From Candidatus Kuenenia stuttgartensis (GTDB lineage: Bacteria > Planctomycetota > Planctomycetia > Pirellulales > UBA1268): 38,048 nucleotides of DNA. The DNA is taken from positions 1 to 38,048 of the forward strand of contig CAMDFJ010000012.1 of the NCBI GenBank assembly GCA_945897435.1. Direction: 5' to 3'. Below, one piece after another: positions 1-8,691 of the stretch (positions are counted from its first letter, which is position 1; every line of letters starts with the position of its first letter). The notes below the pieces were generated by a model that worked only from the letters and a program-made list of their open reading frames with translations, did no database searches and was not told the origin of the DNA. The position numbers and the translations under genes were made by a program.

Positions 1-579
1 CAGCGGCAGACCGGCGACGCTGGCGCTGCTCCAGACCGGCACCATGCTGTCGCCGTGTTCGCCGAGGATCATCGCCTGAACCTGCGTGGCGGGGCATTTC
101 AGGTTCATGGCCAGGAGACTGCGGAAGCGGAGCGTGTCGAGCAGCGTACCGAGGCCGATCACGTGCCCCTTGGGAAGGCCGAGCTCCTTCTCGGCGAGGT
201 AGGTGAGGATGTCGACAGGATTCGAGACCACGAGCACCGTGGCATCCCGCCGCAGCCCCTTCGCCTTGATCGACGCCAGGATCGTGCGAAAGAGCTCGAC
301 GTTGCGGTTGATCAGGGCCAGCCGGCTCTCGTCGGGCTTGCGCCGCAGGCCCGCGGTGATGCAGATGCAATCGGCATCGGCCAGCTGCTCGTAGCCGCCG
401 GCGTGGATCGACTGGTCGGCGATCGCCGCCGTGCCGTGGAGCATGTCGAGGGCCTGGCCGTCGGCCAGATCGGCATTGGCATCGACGATCACGATCTCGT
501 GAACGATGCCGCCGAGTTGGAGGGCGAAGCCCGCCGACGAGCCGACGATGCCGCCGCCACCGATGATTCCAACCTTCAT
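1..579 (-). CDS. L-lactate/malate dehydrogenase, partial (3' end beyond window)
   Basis: ATG at 579 on minus strand; my translation MKVGIIGGGGIVGSSAGFALQLGGIVHEIVIVDANADLADGQALDML...ELFRTILASIKAKG...VLVVSNPVDILTYLAE...GEHGDSMVPVWSSASV: Rossmann GxGxxG, NPVD and GEHGDS motifs of the LDH/MDH family. Absent from the ORF track because it has no stop in the window. Confidence 0.9.
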   Translation of the reverse strand, partial: MKVGIIGGGGIVGSSAGFALQLGGIVHEIVIVDANADLADGQALDMLHGTAAIADQSIHAGGYEQLADADCICITAGLRRKPDESRLALINRNVELFRTILASIKAKGLRRDATVLVVSNPVDILTYLAEKELGLPKGHVIGLGTLLDTLRFRSLLAMNLKCPATQVQAMILGEHGDSMVPVWSSASVAGLPL

Positions 580-622
580 GAGGAGTTCCTTGTGCGCGAG
601 TGAGGAGGGAACGGGGGCCGTG

Positions 623-1534
623 TCAGGCAGACATCTTGATTCCCAGCTGCCTGCAGACGGTTTCCGTGACCACCCTGACGAGGGCCTCCTGATCGAGCCC
701 GGTCCCGGCTGCGGGGCTCGTCGAGGCGGCGGGGACGGCCATCGGCGGCGGGGCGTCGAAGGCCTTGCGGTCGACCCCCGTCGTGCTCCAACTGGCCCGA
801 AACACGTCGTTGGCGCAGATGTCGCAGTTCTCGATTCCCTTTTCGAGCCGCGGGTCGCTGTAGCCCCACTTCTGCTTGAGTTCGAGCAGTTCCTGCGTCT
901 CCTGCTTGGACAGGAAGGTGACCCGGCCGAGGTCCTTGGCGAGCATCAGAATCCGGCAGTAGGCGTCGAGGATCTCGGTCCACCAGTAGGCCTTCTCGAC
1001 CGTTTCGCCGAAGCTTACGGTGCCGTGATTGGCGAGGATCACGACGTTCGACTGCTTGACGAACGGCTTGACGGTGTCGGCGAACTTCTGGCCGCCGGGG
1101 GTCTCGTAGCGGGTGATCGGCACGTCGCCGAGAAACACCTCGACCTCCGGGAGCACGCACTGCGGGATCGGCTCGCGGGCCACGGCGAAGGCTGTGGCGT
1201 GGGGCGGGTGGCAGTGGACGACCGAATTGATGTCGGGCCGTTCCTTCATGATCGTGAGGTGGAGCAGGATCTCGCTCGACCGCTTGCGGTTGCCGCCGAT
1301 CTGGTTCCCCTCCATGTCGACGATGCAAAGGTCGGAGGGCTTCATGAAGCCCTTGGAGATCATCGTCGGGGTGCAGAGAACCTCGTTGGGGCCGAGGCGA
1401 AACGAGATGTTGCCGTCGTTGCCGGCGGCGAAGCCCTTGTTGTAGATCCGGCGGCCGATGTCGCAGATCTCTTCCTTGAGCTGGTTGAGTGGCTTGTTCG
1501 CGGTGGTCATCTTTCCTGCCTGGATGGGTGCCAT
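623..1534 (-). CDS. Class II sugar-phosphate aldolase (L-fuculose/rhamnulose-phosphate aldolase type), BMC-associated
   Basis: Metal-site motifs HCHPPHATAFA and ILANHGTVSFG; C-terminal extension ending LDQEALVRVVTETVCRQLGIKMSA resembles an encapsulation peptide. Alternative start at 1510 (MTTANK). Confidence 0.9.
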   Translation of the reverse strand: MAPIQAGKMTTANKPLNQLKEEICDIGRRIYNKGFAAGNDGNISFRLGPNEVLCTPTMISKGFMKPSDLCIVDMEGNQIGGNRKRSSEILLHLTIMKERPDINSVVHCHPPHATAFAVAREPIPQCVLPEVEVFLGDVPITRYETPGGQKFADTVKPFVKQSNVVILANHGTVSFGETVEKAYWWTEILDAYCRILMLAKDLGRVTFLSKQETQELLELKQKWGYSDPRLEKGIENCDICANDVFRASWSTTGVDRKAFDAPPPMAVPAASTSPAAGTGLDQEALVRVVTETVCRQLGIKMSA

Positions 1535-1562
1535 GGGTGTCGTTCTCCTTGACGATTATGAA

Positions 1563-1925
1563 TCAGGTTTTCGGTCGCGGTCGGTTTGCCTTGGATGAAG
1601 ATCGTGTCGCCGGGGCCGGTTCTGACGGGCCTGCGGGTCGTGACGGGCGGGCGAGATCGACACGGTCGATGATGGCGGCGATGTAGGCATCGACCGGCCT
1701 GTCGAGCGGATGAAACGGCTGGGCCGCCTCGCCCCCCTCGCTGAAGGCGACAAGCATCCCGTCGCCGCAGCCGAGTGGATCCCAGGCGACGAGCGGCTCG
1801 GCGTTGGCCAGGCCCGTTTCGAGATCGCTGGCCGAGAGCGGCACGATGATCCGAAACACGCCGCCGCGGACCGCGGGCAACGGTTCGACGAGCGTCAGTG
1901 TGCCGATCGTTCTGGCGAGTCGCAT
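1563..1925 (-). CDS. BMC-P shell vertex protein (EutN/CcmL family) with basic C-terminal tail
   Basis: MRLARTIGTLTLVEPLPAVRGGVFRIIVPLS...DPLGCGDGMLVAFSEGGEAAQ...PVDAYIAAIIDRVD matches the EutN/CcmL pattern; start at 1925 rather than the ORF-track start 2048. Confidence 0.85.
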   Translation of the reverse strand: MRLARTIGTLTLVEPLPAVRGGVFRIIVPLSASDLETGLANAEPLVAWDPLGCGDGMLVAFSEGGEAAQPFHPLDRPVDAYIAAIIDRVDLARPSRPAGPSEPAPATRSSSKANRPRPKT

Positions 1926-1965
1926 GGGGTTTGTCTGGGCTTGGGTGAGGCGGGCGGCCGCTGGA

Positions 1966-2751
1966 TCAGTGGCTGTGGCCCTGGCAGCCGCAGGGGGTCG
2001 GTGCGGAGTCGAGTTCGGCCGGCACGCTGCCGGTGTTCCGCTTCGCAAACTCGACGGCCAGCCGTTCGAGGCTCACGGCCGAGAAATCCCTGGGGTCGAT
2101 CGCGACGACATTCGCTGCGCAGGCGTCGATGGCGGCCATGACGGTCGTGGTATCGCGGCCCGTGATCGCCCGCAGACTCGGCTGCCGGTTGGCGAGGATC
2201 ACGGCCGCGGCGGGCCGGATCGTGAGCAGCAGGCAGCGGGCGCCGTCGCGGGGCACGTGGGTTGCAAAGGCGTCGATCGCGGCCCCGAGGCCGGCCGCGG
2301 GAAGCTGCTGGGTTCCGGGCACGGCCCGGGGGATTCCAGCGGCCCGGCCGGCGAGGTCGGAGGGGCAGTCGGCCCGGGCGATGACGAGCGGCCGGGCCGC
2401 CGCCGATCCATTTGCAACGGTCGCCCGCAGAATCTCGATCCCGGCATCGACTGCAAACTCCCTGGCCGAGGGCGTGATCACGGCCGCGGCCGGCACCGTC
2501 AGACGGCGTGTGCCAGGGCTGAGTCGCTCGAGCAAGGCGAGCGTGATCACCCGATCCGTGATCACCGGGCCGTCGTTTCCGGAAGACTGGGCCGCGGCCG
2601 CCTGGGAAGAGGTGACCTGGCCGGCAACCTGAGTCGGAGCCCTGGCAGCCGGGCTGCCGGCAGCGGAAGCCACCTGCCCGGACTGAATCCGGGCGAGCAC
2701 CTCGGCCACGATGCTGCGGACGATGTCTGGGCTGATGGGGGCGGAGGCCAT
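1966..2751 (-). CDS. BMC-associated accessory protein of unknown function (EutT-like N-terminal segment, weak RpiB-like C-terminal segment)
   Basis: N-terminal helix ISPDIVRSIVAEVLARIQSG (encapsulation-peptide-like), VITDRVITLALLERL...LTVPAAAVITPSAREFAVDAGIEI, later AAVILANRQPSLRAITGRDTTTVMAAIDACAANVVAIDP, tail PCGCQGHSH. Sits between two BMC-P genes. Confidence 0.7.
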   Translation of the reverse strand: MASAPISPDIVRSIVAEVLARIQSGQVASAAGSPAARAPTQVAGQVTSSQAAAAQSSGNDGPVITDRVITLALLERLSPGTRRLTVPAAAVITPSAREFAVDAGIEILRATVANGSAAARPLVIARADCPSDLAGRAAGIPRAVPGTQQLPAAGLGAAIDAFATHVPRDGARCLLLTIRPAAAVILANRQPSLRAITGRDTTTVMAAIDACAANVVAIDPRDFSAVSLERLAVEFAKRNTGSVPAELDSAPTPCGCQGHSH

Positions 2752-2798
2752 GGCGTTGCTCGAGGTGGAGTCTGGGTCTGGTCTGCGACCGGGTGCGG

Positions 2799-3071
2799 TC
2801 AGGCTGGGAGGGGCGGATCGACGATCGCCACCGCGCTCCAGCGGGCGGGCGTGGTGTCGCTCTTGAGCCGCTCCCGCAGGAGCCGGCCGTCGCTGGTGAT
2901 CATCACCGTGTCGCCGGGGCCGGCCGAGACGACGTCGATCGAGATCTGTGGGTCGCCATCCGGGGAACGGCCGTCGGCGAGCAGCGGCTGGACGAGCAGC
3001 AGCTTGGCGCCCTGGAGCGACGGGTGTTTCACCGTCGACGTGACCGTTCCGATGACGCGGGCGAGTTGCAT
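2799..3071 (-). CDS. BMC-P shell vertex protein (EutN/CcmL family)
   Basis: MQLARVIGTVTSTVKHPSLQGAKLLLVQPLL...DVVSAGPGDTVMITSDGRLLRE...AVAIVD matches the EutN/CcmL pattern. Confidence 0.9.
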   Translation of the reverse strand: MQLARVIGTVTSTVKHPSLQGAKLLLVQPLLADGRSPDGDPQISIDVVSAGPGDTVMITSDGRLLRERLKSDTTPARWSAVAIVDPPLPA

Positions 3072-3107
3072 GATGTTTCTTGAGGCGTTCTTCGGCCGAA
3101 GCCTGTG

Positions 3108-4577
3108 CTATGTGGGGCTGCCGAGGATGCGGAGATCGTCCACCAGCGTGCAGCGACGCTGCCGGGTGAAGGTGAGCGGCGTGGTCACGCCCTCACCGGT
3201 CGGGGTGGCGATCGAGAACGAGAGGTAGCCCTCGCCGCCGAGACCGAGGCCGGCCACGCTGGGGCCGTTCTTGACGAACAGCGTCGTGTCGAGAAGCCGT
3301 CCCATCCGCGTCATGGTGCGGACGTTGTTGGAGTGGATGATCGCGGTGTGGCGGAAGCCGTGCTCGCTCTCGTGGGCCAGTTGGATCGCATGGTCGACGT
3401 CCTTGCAGCGGACGAACGGCACGAAGGGCATCATCTGCTCGGTCGGCACGAAGGGGTTGTCGTTGGCGGTTTCGCCGAAGACGAGTTCGAGATCGTCCCG
3501 GGCGTCGGCGCCGGCCGCCCGGGCGAGCACGGCGGCATCCTGGCCAATGAAGTCCTTGCAGGGCGCCCAGTGGCGGTGGGCCCCCTCACCGACCATCACG
3601 ATCGCCTTCTGGGTCAGCGTCTCGACCTGGCGGGCGTGAAGCCGCAGGGCCCCGGCCCGCTCCATCGCGGCCATCATCGCGTCGAACACGCTCTCAACGA
3701 CGAACACCTGCTTCTCGCCGATGCAGAGCAGATTGTTGTCGTAGGCCGCGCCGGCGATGATCGAGCGGGCGGCGTTGTCGAGGTCGGCGGTCTCGTCGAC
3801 CACGACGGGCGGATTGCCTGGGCCGGCGACGATCGCCCGCTTGCTCGACTGCATCGCGGCCCGGGCCACGGCCGGCCCTCCGGTCACGCAGATCAGCTTC
3901 ACGCCCCGGTGGTTGAAGAGTTCGGCCGCCGTTTCAAGCGTCGGCTCGGCGACGAGGCAGACCAGATTGTCGATGCCGATGTCGCGATGGATCGCCTGGT
4001 TGAACCGGCGAACGCCCTCGGCCGCCACCTTTTTGCCGCTGGGATGCGGGTTGACGACGACGGTGTTGCCGCCGGCGATCATGTTGATCGCGTTGCAGGC
4101 GATCGTCGGCAGGGAGTGGGTCACCGGTGTGATCGCGCCGATGACGCCGAACGGGGCGTGCTCGATCACGGCCAGTCCGTGATCGCCGCTGAAGACCTCG
4201 CTCTGCATGAACTCCACGCCCGGCACCTTCTCGCCGAGCACCTTGAGCTTCTCGATCTTGTGGACGAGCCGGCCGACCTTCGTCTCGGCAAACTCCATCC
4301 TGCCGAGTTCCTCGGCGTCCTCGATCGAGATCCGGCGGATGTGGGCGATCGCCTTCCGCCGACCCTCCACGCCGAGCCGCTCGAGCTGCTCGAAGGCCTC
4401 CTGGGCTGCCCGGACGGCATCGTCGACACCGGCGAAGATGCCGTGGGAGCCGGAAAACGATCCGGCTGGGCGGGGCTGGTTCGCGGCTCGATTCGACCCT
4501 GGGGCGGCCGCCGTCTTCAGTTCGGCGATCACCTGGCGGACGATCTCGGCGATCTCGGGGGCTGTGGCGCTGGACAT
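3108..4577 (-). CDS. CoA-acylating aldehyde dehydrogenase (PduP/EutE-like), BMC cargo
   Basis: 489 aa; [52 protein letters not shown] catalytic region; N-terminal amphipathic helix [24 protein letters not shown]. Confidence 0.93.
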   Translation of the reverse strand: MSSATAPEIAEIVRQVIAELKTAAAPGSNRAANQPRPAGSFSGSHGIFAGVDDAVRAAQEAFEQLERLGVEGRRKAIAHIRRISIEDAEELGRMEFAETKVGRLVHKIEKLKVLGEKVPGVEFMQSEVFSGDHGLAVIEHAPFGVIGAITPVTHSLPTIACNAINMIAGGNTVVVNPHPSGKKVAAEGVRRFNQAIHRDIGIDNLVCLVAEPTLETAAELFNHRGVKLICVTGGPAVARAAMQSSKRAIVAGPGNPPVVVDETADLDNAARSIIAGAAYDNNLLCIGEKQVFVVESVFDAMMAAMERAGALRLHARQVETLTQKAIVMVGEGAHRHWAPCKDFIGQDAAVLARAAGADARDDLELVFGETANDNPFVPTEQMMPFVPFVRCKDVDHAIQLAHESEHGFRHTAIIHSNNVRTMTRMGRLLDTTLFVKNGPSVAGLGLGGEGYLSFSIATPTGEGVTTPLTFTRQRRCTLVDDLRILGSPT

Positions 4578-4583
4578 GGATGA

Positions 4584-4892
4584 TTACTTCCTGTTGAAGA
4601 CTTCCTGGCCTTCGATCCGGACGGTGTCGACGAGCCCGATGACGACGGCGTCGATCGGGAGGGTCTTGGTTTCGGGGGTCAGCCGGGCGCTCGAGCCCTG
4701 GGTGACGAGGACGAACTGCCCTTCGCCGGCGCCGAGGGTGTCGACGGCGATGAAGGTGCGGCCTGTCGAGACGAGCCTGTCCCGCGACTTCTCGTCGAGC
4801 CGGTAGGGTTCGACGACGAGCAGTTTGTGGCCGGTCATCGACTCGGTCTTCTGCGTGGCCACCACGGATCCGGTCACCAGTGCGACGAACAT
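4584..4892 (-). CDS. BMC-P shell vertex protein (EutN/CcmL family)
   Basis: MFVALVTGSVVATQKTESMTGHKLLVVEPYRLD...TLGAGEGQFVLVTQGSSAR...IDAVVIGLVDTVRIEG; start overlaps the acetate kinase stop by one base (TGATG). The longer 4584..5618 ORF is antisense-derived upstream of this ATG. Confidence 0.92.
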   Translation of the reverse strand: MFVALVTGSVVATQKTESMTGHKLLVVEPYRLDEKSRDRLVSTGRTFIAVDTLGAGEGQFVLVTQGSSARLTPETKTLPIDAVVIGLVDTVRIEGQEVFNRK

Positions 4893-6151
4893 CAGCCAGC
4901 GCTCCTCTCTGGGGTTCCGCCCGCGAGCAGGTCGCGGGCCTGCCGGGCCACGATCAGTTCCTCGTTTGTCGGAATGACCCAGACGGCGACCTTCGCCGAG
5001 GGGCTTCCGATCGACCGCTCCGCCGATCCCTTGGCCGCGTTGGCCATGGGGTCGATCGCGATCCCGAGATCCTCCAATCCGGCGAGCACCGCGGCCCGGG
5101 TCAGCGGCGAGTTCTCGCCGATGCCCCCCGCGAAGCCGATGCAGTCGAGCCCGCCAAGTTCCACGATCCCGGCTCCGAGCCAGTGGCGAATCGAGGCCAC
5201 GTAGACATCGATCGCCGTCCGGGCCCGCGGATTGCCGGCGGCGGCCGCCTCCTCGAGGTCCCGCATGTCGCCCGACGTTCCCGACATTCCCGCCAGCCCG
5301 CTGCCGCTGGAAAGCTCGGCCAGCAGCTCCTCGAAACCCTTCCCCGTCGCCTTCGCCACGTGGACGAGGGCGAACGGATCGAAGTCGCCGGCCCGGTTGT
5401 TCTGGGGCAGGCCCGACTGCGGGCTCATCCCCATCGACGTTCCCACGCTCCTTCCGTCCCTGATCCAGCAGACGCTGCTCGATCCGCCGAGGTGGCAGGA
5501 GATCGCCCGAAGCGGTCTCTGCTGACGCATCGGCACGAGCGTTGCCAGCCGTTCCGAGACGAAGCGGTGACTCGCCCCGTGGAAGCCCCAGCGGCGCACG
5601 AGATGTCGCCCGGCCCATTCGGTCGGAACGGCATAGAGGGCGTTGCGGTCCGGGATCGTGGCATGGAATCCCGTCTCGAACGCCGCCACCAGCGGAACCC
5701 GTGGCAGCCTCTCCCCCAGCAGCCGCATCGCCCGCACGTAGGGCGGGTTGTGGGCCGGTGCCACGAGTGACATCTCCTCCATCGCCGCGAGCACGTCGGC
5801 CGTGACCCGGACGACCCCGCTCACGCGGCCGCCATGCACCGCCTTGAATCCCACCGCCGCCACCTCGTCGATGCTCTCGAGGGGTCCGTCGGCGCCCGTC
5901 AACTGATCGACCGCGGCCTGCAGGGCGACGGCGTGATCGGGCACGGGCATGACGGTCTCGATCGAACGGCCTACGGTCGTGGCCCCGGGAGCGGCTGGCA
6001 ACGACGCGTAGACCCGGCTCTCGGCCGCGCCGACCCGTTCGACACCACCCTTGGCGAGTTCCAGGCCCCCCTCCGCGCCGGCCGTTTCCGGCAGGTCGAA
6101 GAGACGGTACTTGAAACTCGTCGATCCGAGATTGGCTACGAGGACTTTCAT
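4892..6151 (-). CDS. ackA: Acetate/propionate kinase
   Basis: MKVLVANLGSTSFKYRLFDLPE, AVHGGRVSGVVRVT, HNPPYVRAMRLL, RRWGFHGASHRFVS, LGGSSSVCWIRDGRSVGTSMGMSPQSGLPQNNRAGDFDP, GGIGENSPLTRAAV motifs of the acetokinase family. Confidence 0.93.
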   Translation of the reverse strand: MKVLVANLGSTSFKYRLFDLPETAGAEGGLELAKGGVERVGAAESRVYASLPAAPGATTVGRSIETVMPVPDHAVALQAAVDQLTGADGPLESIDEVAAVGFKAVHGGRVSGVVRVTADVLAAMEEMSLVAPAHNPPYVRAMRLLGERLPRVPLVAAFETGFHATIPDRNALYAVPTEWAGRHLVRRWGFHGASHRFVSERLATLVPMRQQRPLRAISCHLGGSSSVCWIRDGRSVGTSMGMSPQSGLPQNNRAGDFDPFALVHVAKATGKGFEELLAELSSGSGLAGMSGTSGDMRDLEEAAAAGNPRARTAIDVYVASIRHWLGAGIVELGGLDCIGFAGGIGENSPLTRAAVLAGLEDLGIAIDPMANAAKGSAERSIGSPSAKVAVWVIPTNEELIVARQARDLLAGGTPERSAG

Positions 6152-6179
6152 GGTTCTTGACGGGCTCGCGCCGCCTTCC

Positions 6180-6449
6180 TCAGCTGAAAAACGCGGCCAC
6201 GAGGCTGTCGGCAGGACGGGGGATCACGTGGCTGGCCACGAGTTCGCCGACCTGCTGTGCCGCCGTCGCACCAGCCTCGACTGCCGCCCGCACGCTGCCG
6301 ACGTCGCCCTGGACGACGGTCGCCACGTAGGCATTGCCGATGCTGATCCGCTTCAGAATCTTCACGTTGGCCGCCTTGGCCATCGCATCCGTCGCCTCGA
6401 CGAGGCCGACGAGTCCCTTGGTCTCGAGCAATCCGATCGCAGTGTTCAT
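6180..6449 (-). CDS. BMC-H shell hexamer protein
   Basis: MNTAIGLLETKGLVGLVEATDAMAKAANVKILKRISIGNAYVATVVQGDVGSVRAAVEAGATAAQQVGELVASHVIPRP: canonical Pfam00936-type BMC domain; ATG at 6449. Confidence 0.95.
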   Translation of the reverse strand: MNTAIGLLETKGLVGLVEATDAMAKAANVKILKRISIGNAYVATVVQGDVGSVRAAVEAGATAAQQVGELVASHVIPRPADSLVAAFFS

Positions 6450-6542
6450 GTCTGTTCCTTCCGAGTGGGTTCGATCTGTAAAAGTGGGAAAAACCGAGTT
6501 CAAAAACAGGTCCAGTTGTGTCTCCACGGCTGCAGCAGCCCG

Positions 6543-7022
6543 TCAGACATTGGCGGGCAGCACGATCCCGATGTCCTCGTGAGGACGGGCGATCACCTGC
6601 ACGCTGACGACATCGCCGATCCGGCCGCCGGCCGCCGCACCCGCGTCGGTCGCCGCCTTCACCGCGGCAACGTCACCCGAGACGAACGCCGTCACGAGTC
6701 CGCTGCCGATCTTGTCCCAACCGATGAAGGTGACGTTTGCCGCCTTCATCATCGCGTCCACCGCCTCGACGAGGGTGACGAATCCCTTCACCTCGATCAT
6801 GCCGAGGGCTTCGACGTTTTTCGCCATCTGTTGCTTCGCTCCTGTGTCAAACAACCAACCATTCCTGGCGGGGCCATCCCCGCCGACCGCACCGGCGCGC
6901 GCCGGAGAGACGGTCTTGTTTCGTGACTGCGATTTCCTCGATGCAGCTTTTTCCGGAGCGGTCTTTTGGGCCGCCTTTTTTCTGGCCGCTGATTTTTTTG
7001 CGGCTGGTTTCTTCGCCATCAC
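6543..7022 (-). CDS. BMC-H shell hexamer protein with optional Lys/Ala-rich N-terminal extension
   Basis: Core MAKNVEALGMIEVKGFVTLVEAVDAMMKAANVTFIGWDKIGSGLVTAFVSGDVAAVKAATDAGAAAGGRIGDVVSVQVIARPHEDI. In-frame upstream region MMAKKPAAKKSAARKKAAQKTAPEKAASRKSQSRNK... Core start at about 6827; extended start at about 7019-7022; both have SD-like GGAG upstream. Confidence 0.92.
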   Translation of the reverse strand: MMAKKPAAKKSAARKKAAQKTAPEKAASRKSQSRNKTVSPARAGAVGGDGPARNGWLFDTGAKQQMAKNVEALGMIEVKGFVTLVEAVDAMMKAANVTFIGWDKIGSGLVTAFVSGDVAAVKAATDAGAAAGGRIGDVVSVQVIARPHEDIGIVLPANV

Positions 7023-7050
7023 TGGTGTCTCCGGCAGCCGCCGGGCCGTC

Positions 7051-7803
7051 CTAGGTCTGCCTCACGAGTTCCACGCCCTCGGCGTGGTCGAGATCGGCCG
7101 CATTCCCCTCGTCGGTGTCGATGTGGACCTCGAGTTTGCTCGTGGCATCGGCCCGCACGAGCAGGTCGCGAAGCACGAGGCCGCAGCTCCCCTTGATGAC
7201 GAGGCTCATCCGGTCGCCATCGCGGACGCCGAAGTGGGCCGCGTCGGCATGGTTCATGTGAACGTGCCGCTCGGCGCGGATCACGCCCTCGCCGAGCTCG
7301 ACGGCACCCGCCGGGCCGACGAGGACGCAGCCGGGGGTGCCGGCGATCTTGCCGCTGGCCCGAACCGGCAGGTCGATGCCGAGCGAGATGCCGTCTGTGA
7401 AGGCGAGTTCCACCTGGGAGGCCTTGCGGGTCGGCCCGAGCACCCGAACCGTGGGCAGCATCTTCCGCTTCGGCCCGACCACCATCACGGTCTCCTCGGC
7501 GGCGTAGAAGCCGTCCTGATAGAGATCCTTCATCGGGGTCAGCCTGCGGCCGGGGCCGAACAGCTTCTCGACGTGCTCGTCGGTAAGGTGGCAGTGGCGG
7601 GCCGAGATGCTGACGACCAGCTTGGGCTCGACGCCACGCAGAGATTCTCCGTTCCGTCCGGCGGCTGCCGCCTGCGACGGCGGGATGCCCCGGGAGCGGA
7701 GGACGATCTCGCGGACGATCCGCTCGACGCCGGAGCGGTCGAGGCCGGGTATCGCATGTCCGGGAATCGCAAACTGCGGAGAAGGAAGTGTGGCTGTGGT
7801 CAT
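7051..7803 (-). CDS. pduL: PduL-type phosphate propanoyl/acyltransferase (phosphotransacylase)
   Basis: [75 protein letters not shown]: duplicated His-rich PduL motifs; N-terminal encapsulation-like helix [22 protein letters not shown] at 7803. Confidence 0.93.
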   Translation of the reverse strand: MTTATLPSPQFAIPGHAIPGLDRSGVERIVREIVLRSRGIPPSQAAAAGRNGESLRGVEPKLVVSISARHCHLTDEHVEKLFGPGRRLTPMKDLYQDGFYAAEETVMVVGPKRKMLPTVRVLGPTRKASQVELAFTDGISLGIDLPVRASGKIAGTPGCVLVGPAGAVELGEGVIRAERHVHMNHADAAHFGVRDGDRMSLVIKGSCGLVLRDLLVRADATSKLEVHIDTDEGNAADLDHAEGVELVRQT

Positions 7804-7843
7804 CTTTTCAACGGGCGATGGTTTCAAAGGGTCATGGGGCGAT

Positions 7844-8629
7844 TCATGAAACCGCTGCCGGGATGCTGGGTGTCTCGGCAATCACGAGGTCGGCGTCGGC
7901 CGAGCGGATCGTCTCCCGCCAATCCGCCGAGAGTCCGTCGTCGGAAACGAAAAGATCGATGGCATCGAGTGCCGAGACGAAGGTCAGGCTCTTGTGGCCA
8001 AACTTGGAACTGTCGGCCACGACGATCACCCGGCCGGCCGCCTTGAGCATCGCCTGCTCGGTCTCGGCGAGCAGCAGATGGGCGTTGAACAGCCCCTCGG
8101 CCGTGATCCCCGCTGCGGAGAGGACTGTCGTGGTGACATGCAGCCGGCCGAGCAGTTCGTTGGCATAGGGGCCGAGGCAGACACCGGTCCGCGGTGAGAC
8201 ATAGCCGCCGAGGAGCACGACATCGGTGCGGGCCGCCGACGCAAAAAGATTGGCGACGGGCAGGCTGTTGGTGACGATCTGCAGCGAGCGGCCGACGAGC
8301 AGGCGGGCGACTTCGTAGGTGGTCGTGCCACCGTCGAGGAGCACCGTTTCGCCGTCGTGGATCACCGCCGCGGCCCTGGCCGCAATGGCCCGCTTGGCCG
8401 CCCAGTTGGTCGGCTGCCGCTCGTCAAACTCCGGAAGCCTGGGGATGCCGCCGGAATAGAGGACTCCGCCGTGGGTTCGTCGGGCCGAGCCGTGCTCTTC
8501 GAGGGCGTCGAGATCCCGGCGGACCGTCGATTCAGAGACGCCCAGTTCCCGTACGAGTTCGTCGATCGCGGCAAAGCCGCGGATGCGGATCATGTCGAGG
8601 AGTCGGCTTCGCCGTTCGTGGTTTTGCAC
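7844..8629 (-). CDS. DeoR-family transcriptional regulator
   Basis: GTG start; [58 protein letters not shown] (DeoR HTH) plus DeoRC sensor domain ([34 protein letters not shown]). Confidence 0.95.
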   Translation of the reverse strand: MQNHERRSRLLDMIRIRGFAAIDELVRELGVSESTVRRDLDALEEHGSARRTHGGVLYSGGIPRLPEFDERQPTNWAAKRAIAARAAAVIHDGETVLLDGGTTTYEVARLLVGRSLQIVTNSLPVANLFASAARTDVVLLGGYVSPRTGVCLGPYANELLGRLHVTTTVLSAAGITAEGLFNAHLLLAETEQAMLKAAGRVIVVADSSKFGHKSLTFVSALDAIDLFVSDDGLSADWRETIRSADADLVIAETPSIPAAVS

Positions 8630-8653
8630 GGAAGATTACCTTTTCCGAGCATC

Positions 8654-8681
8654 ATTATGCTTGCACGCTGACGGATGTCTA
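8654..8681 (-). promoter_or_regulatory. Candidate sigma70-like promoter of the BMC operon
   Basis: Minus strand TAGACA (8681-8676) - 16 bp - CATAAT (8659-8654), about 25 bp upstream of the DeoR GTG; 5/6 match to each consensus hexamer. Confidence 0.4.
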
Positions 8682-8691
8682 TCTTAAACCG

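Noticed and set aside
506-1552. 348-aa plus-strand ORF
   Set aside because: Antisense shadow of the class II aldolase, with no protein-family signal.
1804-3228. 474-aa plus-strand ORF
   Set aside because: Runs antisense across several BMC genes; Gly/Arg-rich shadow translation.
3105-4583. 492-aa plus-strand ORF
   Set aside because: Antisense to the aldehyde dehydrogenase; composition typical of GC-rich shadow ORFs with no recognisable motifs.
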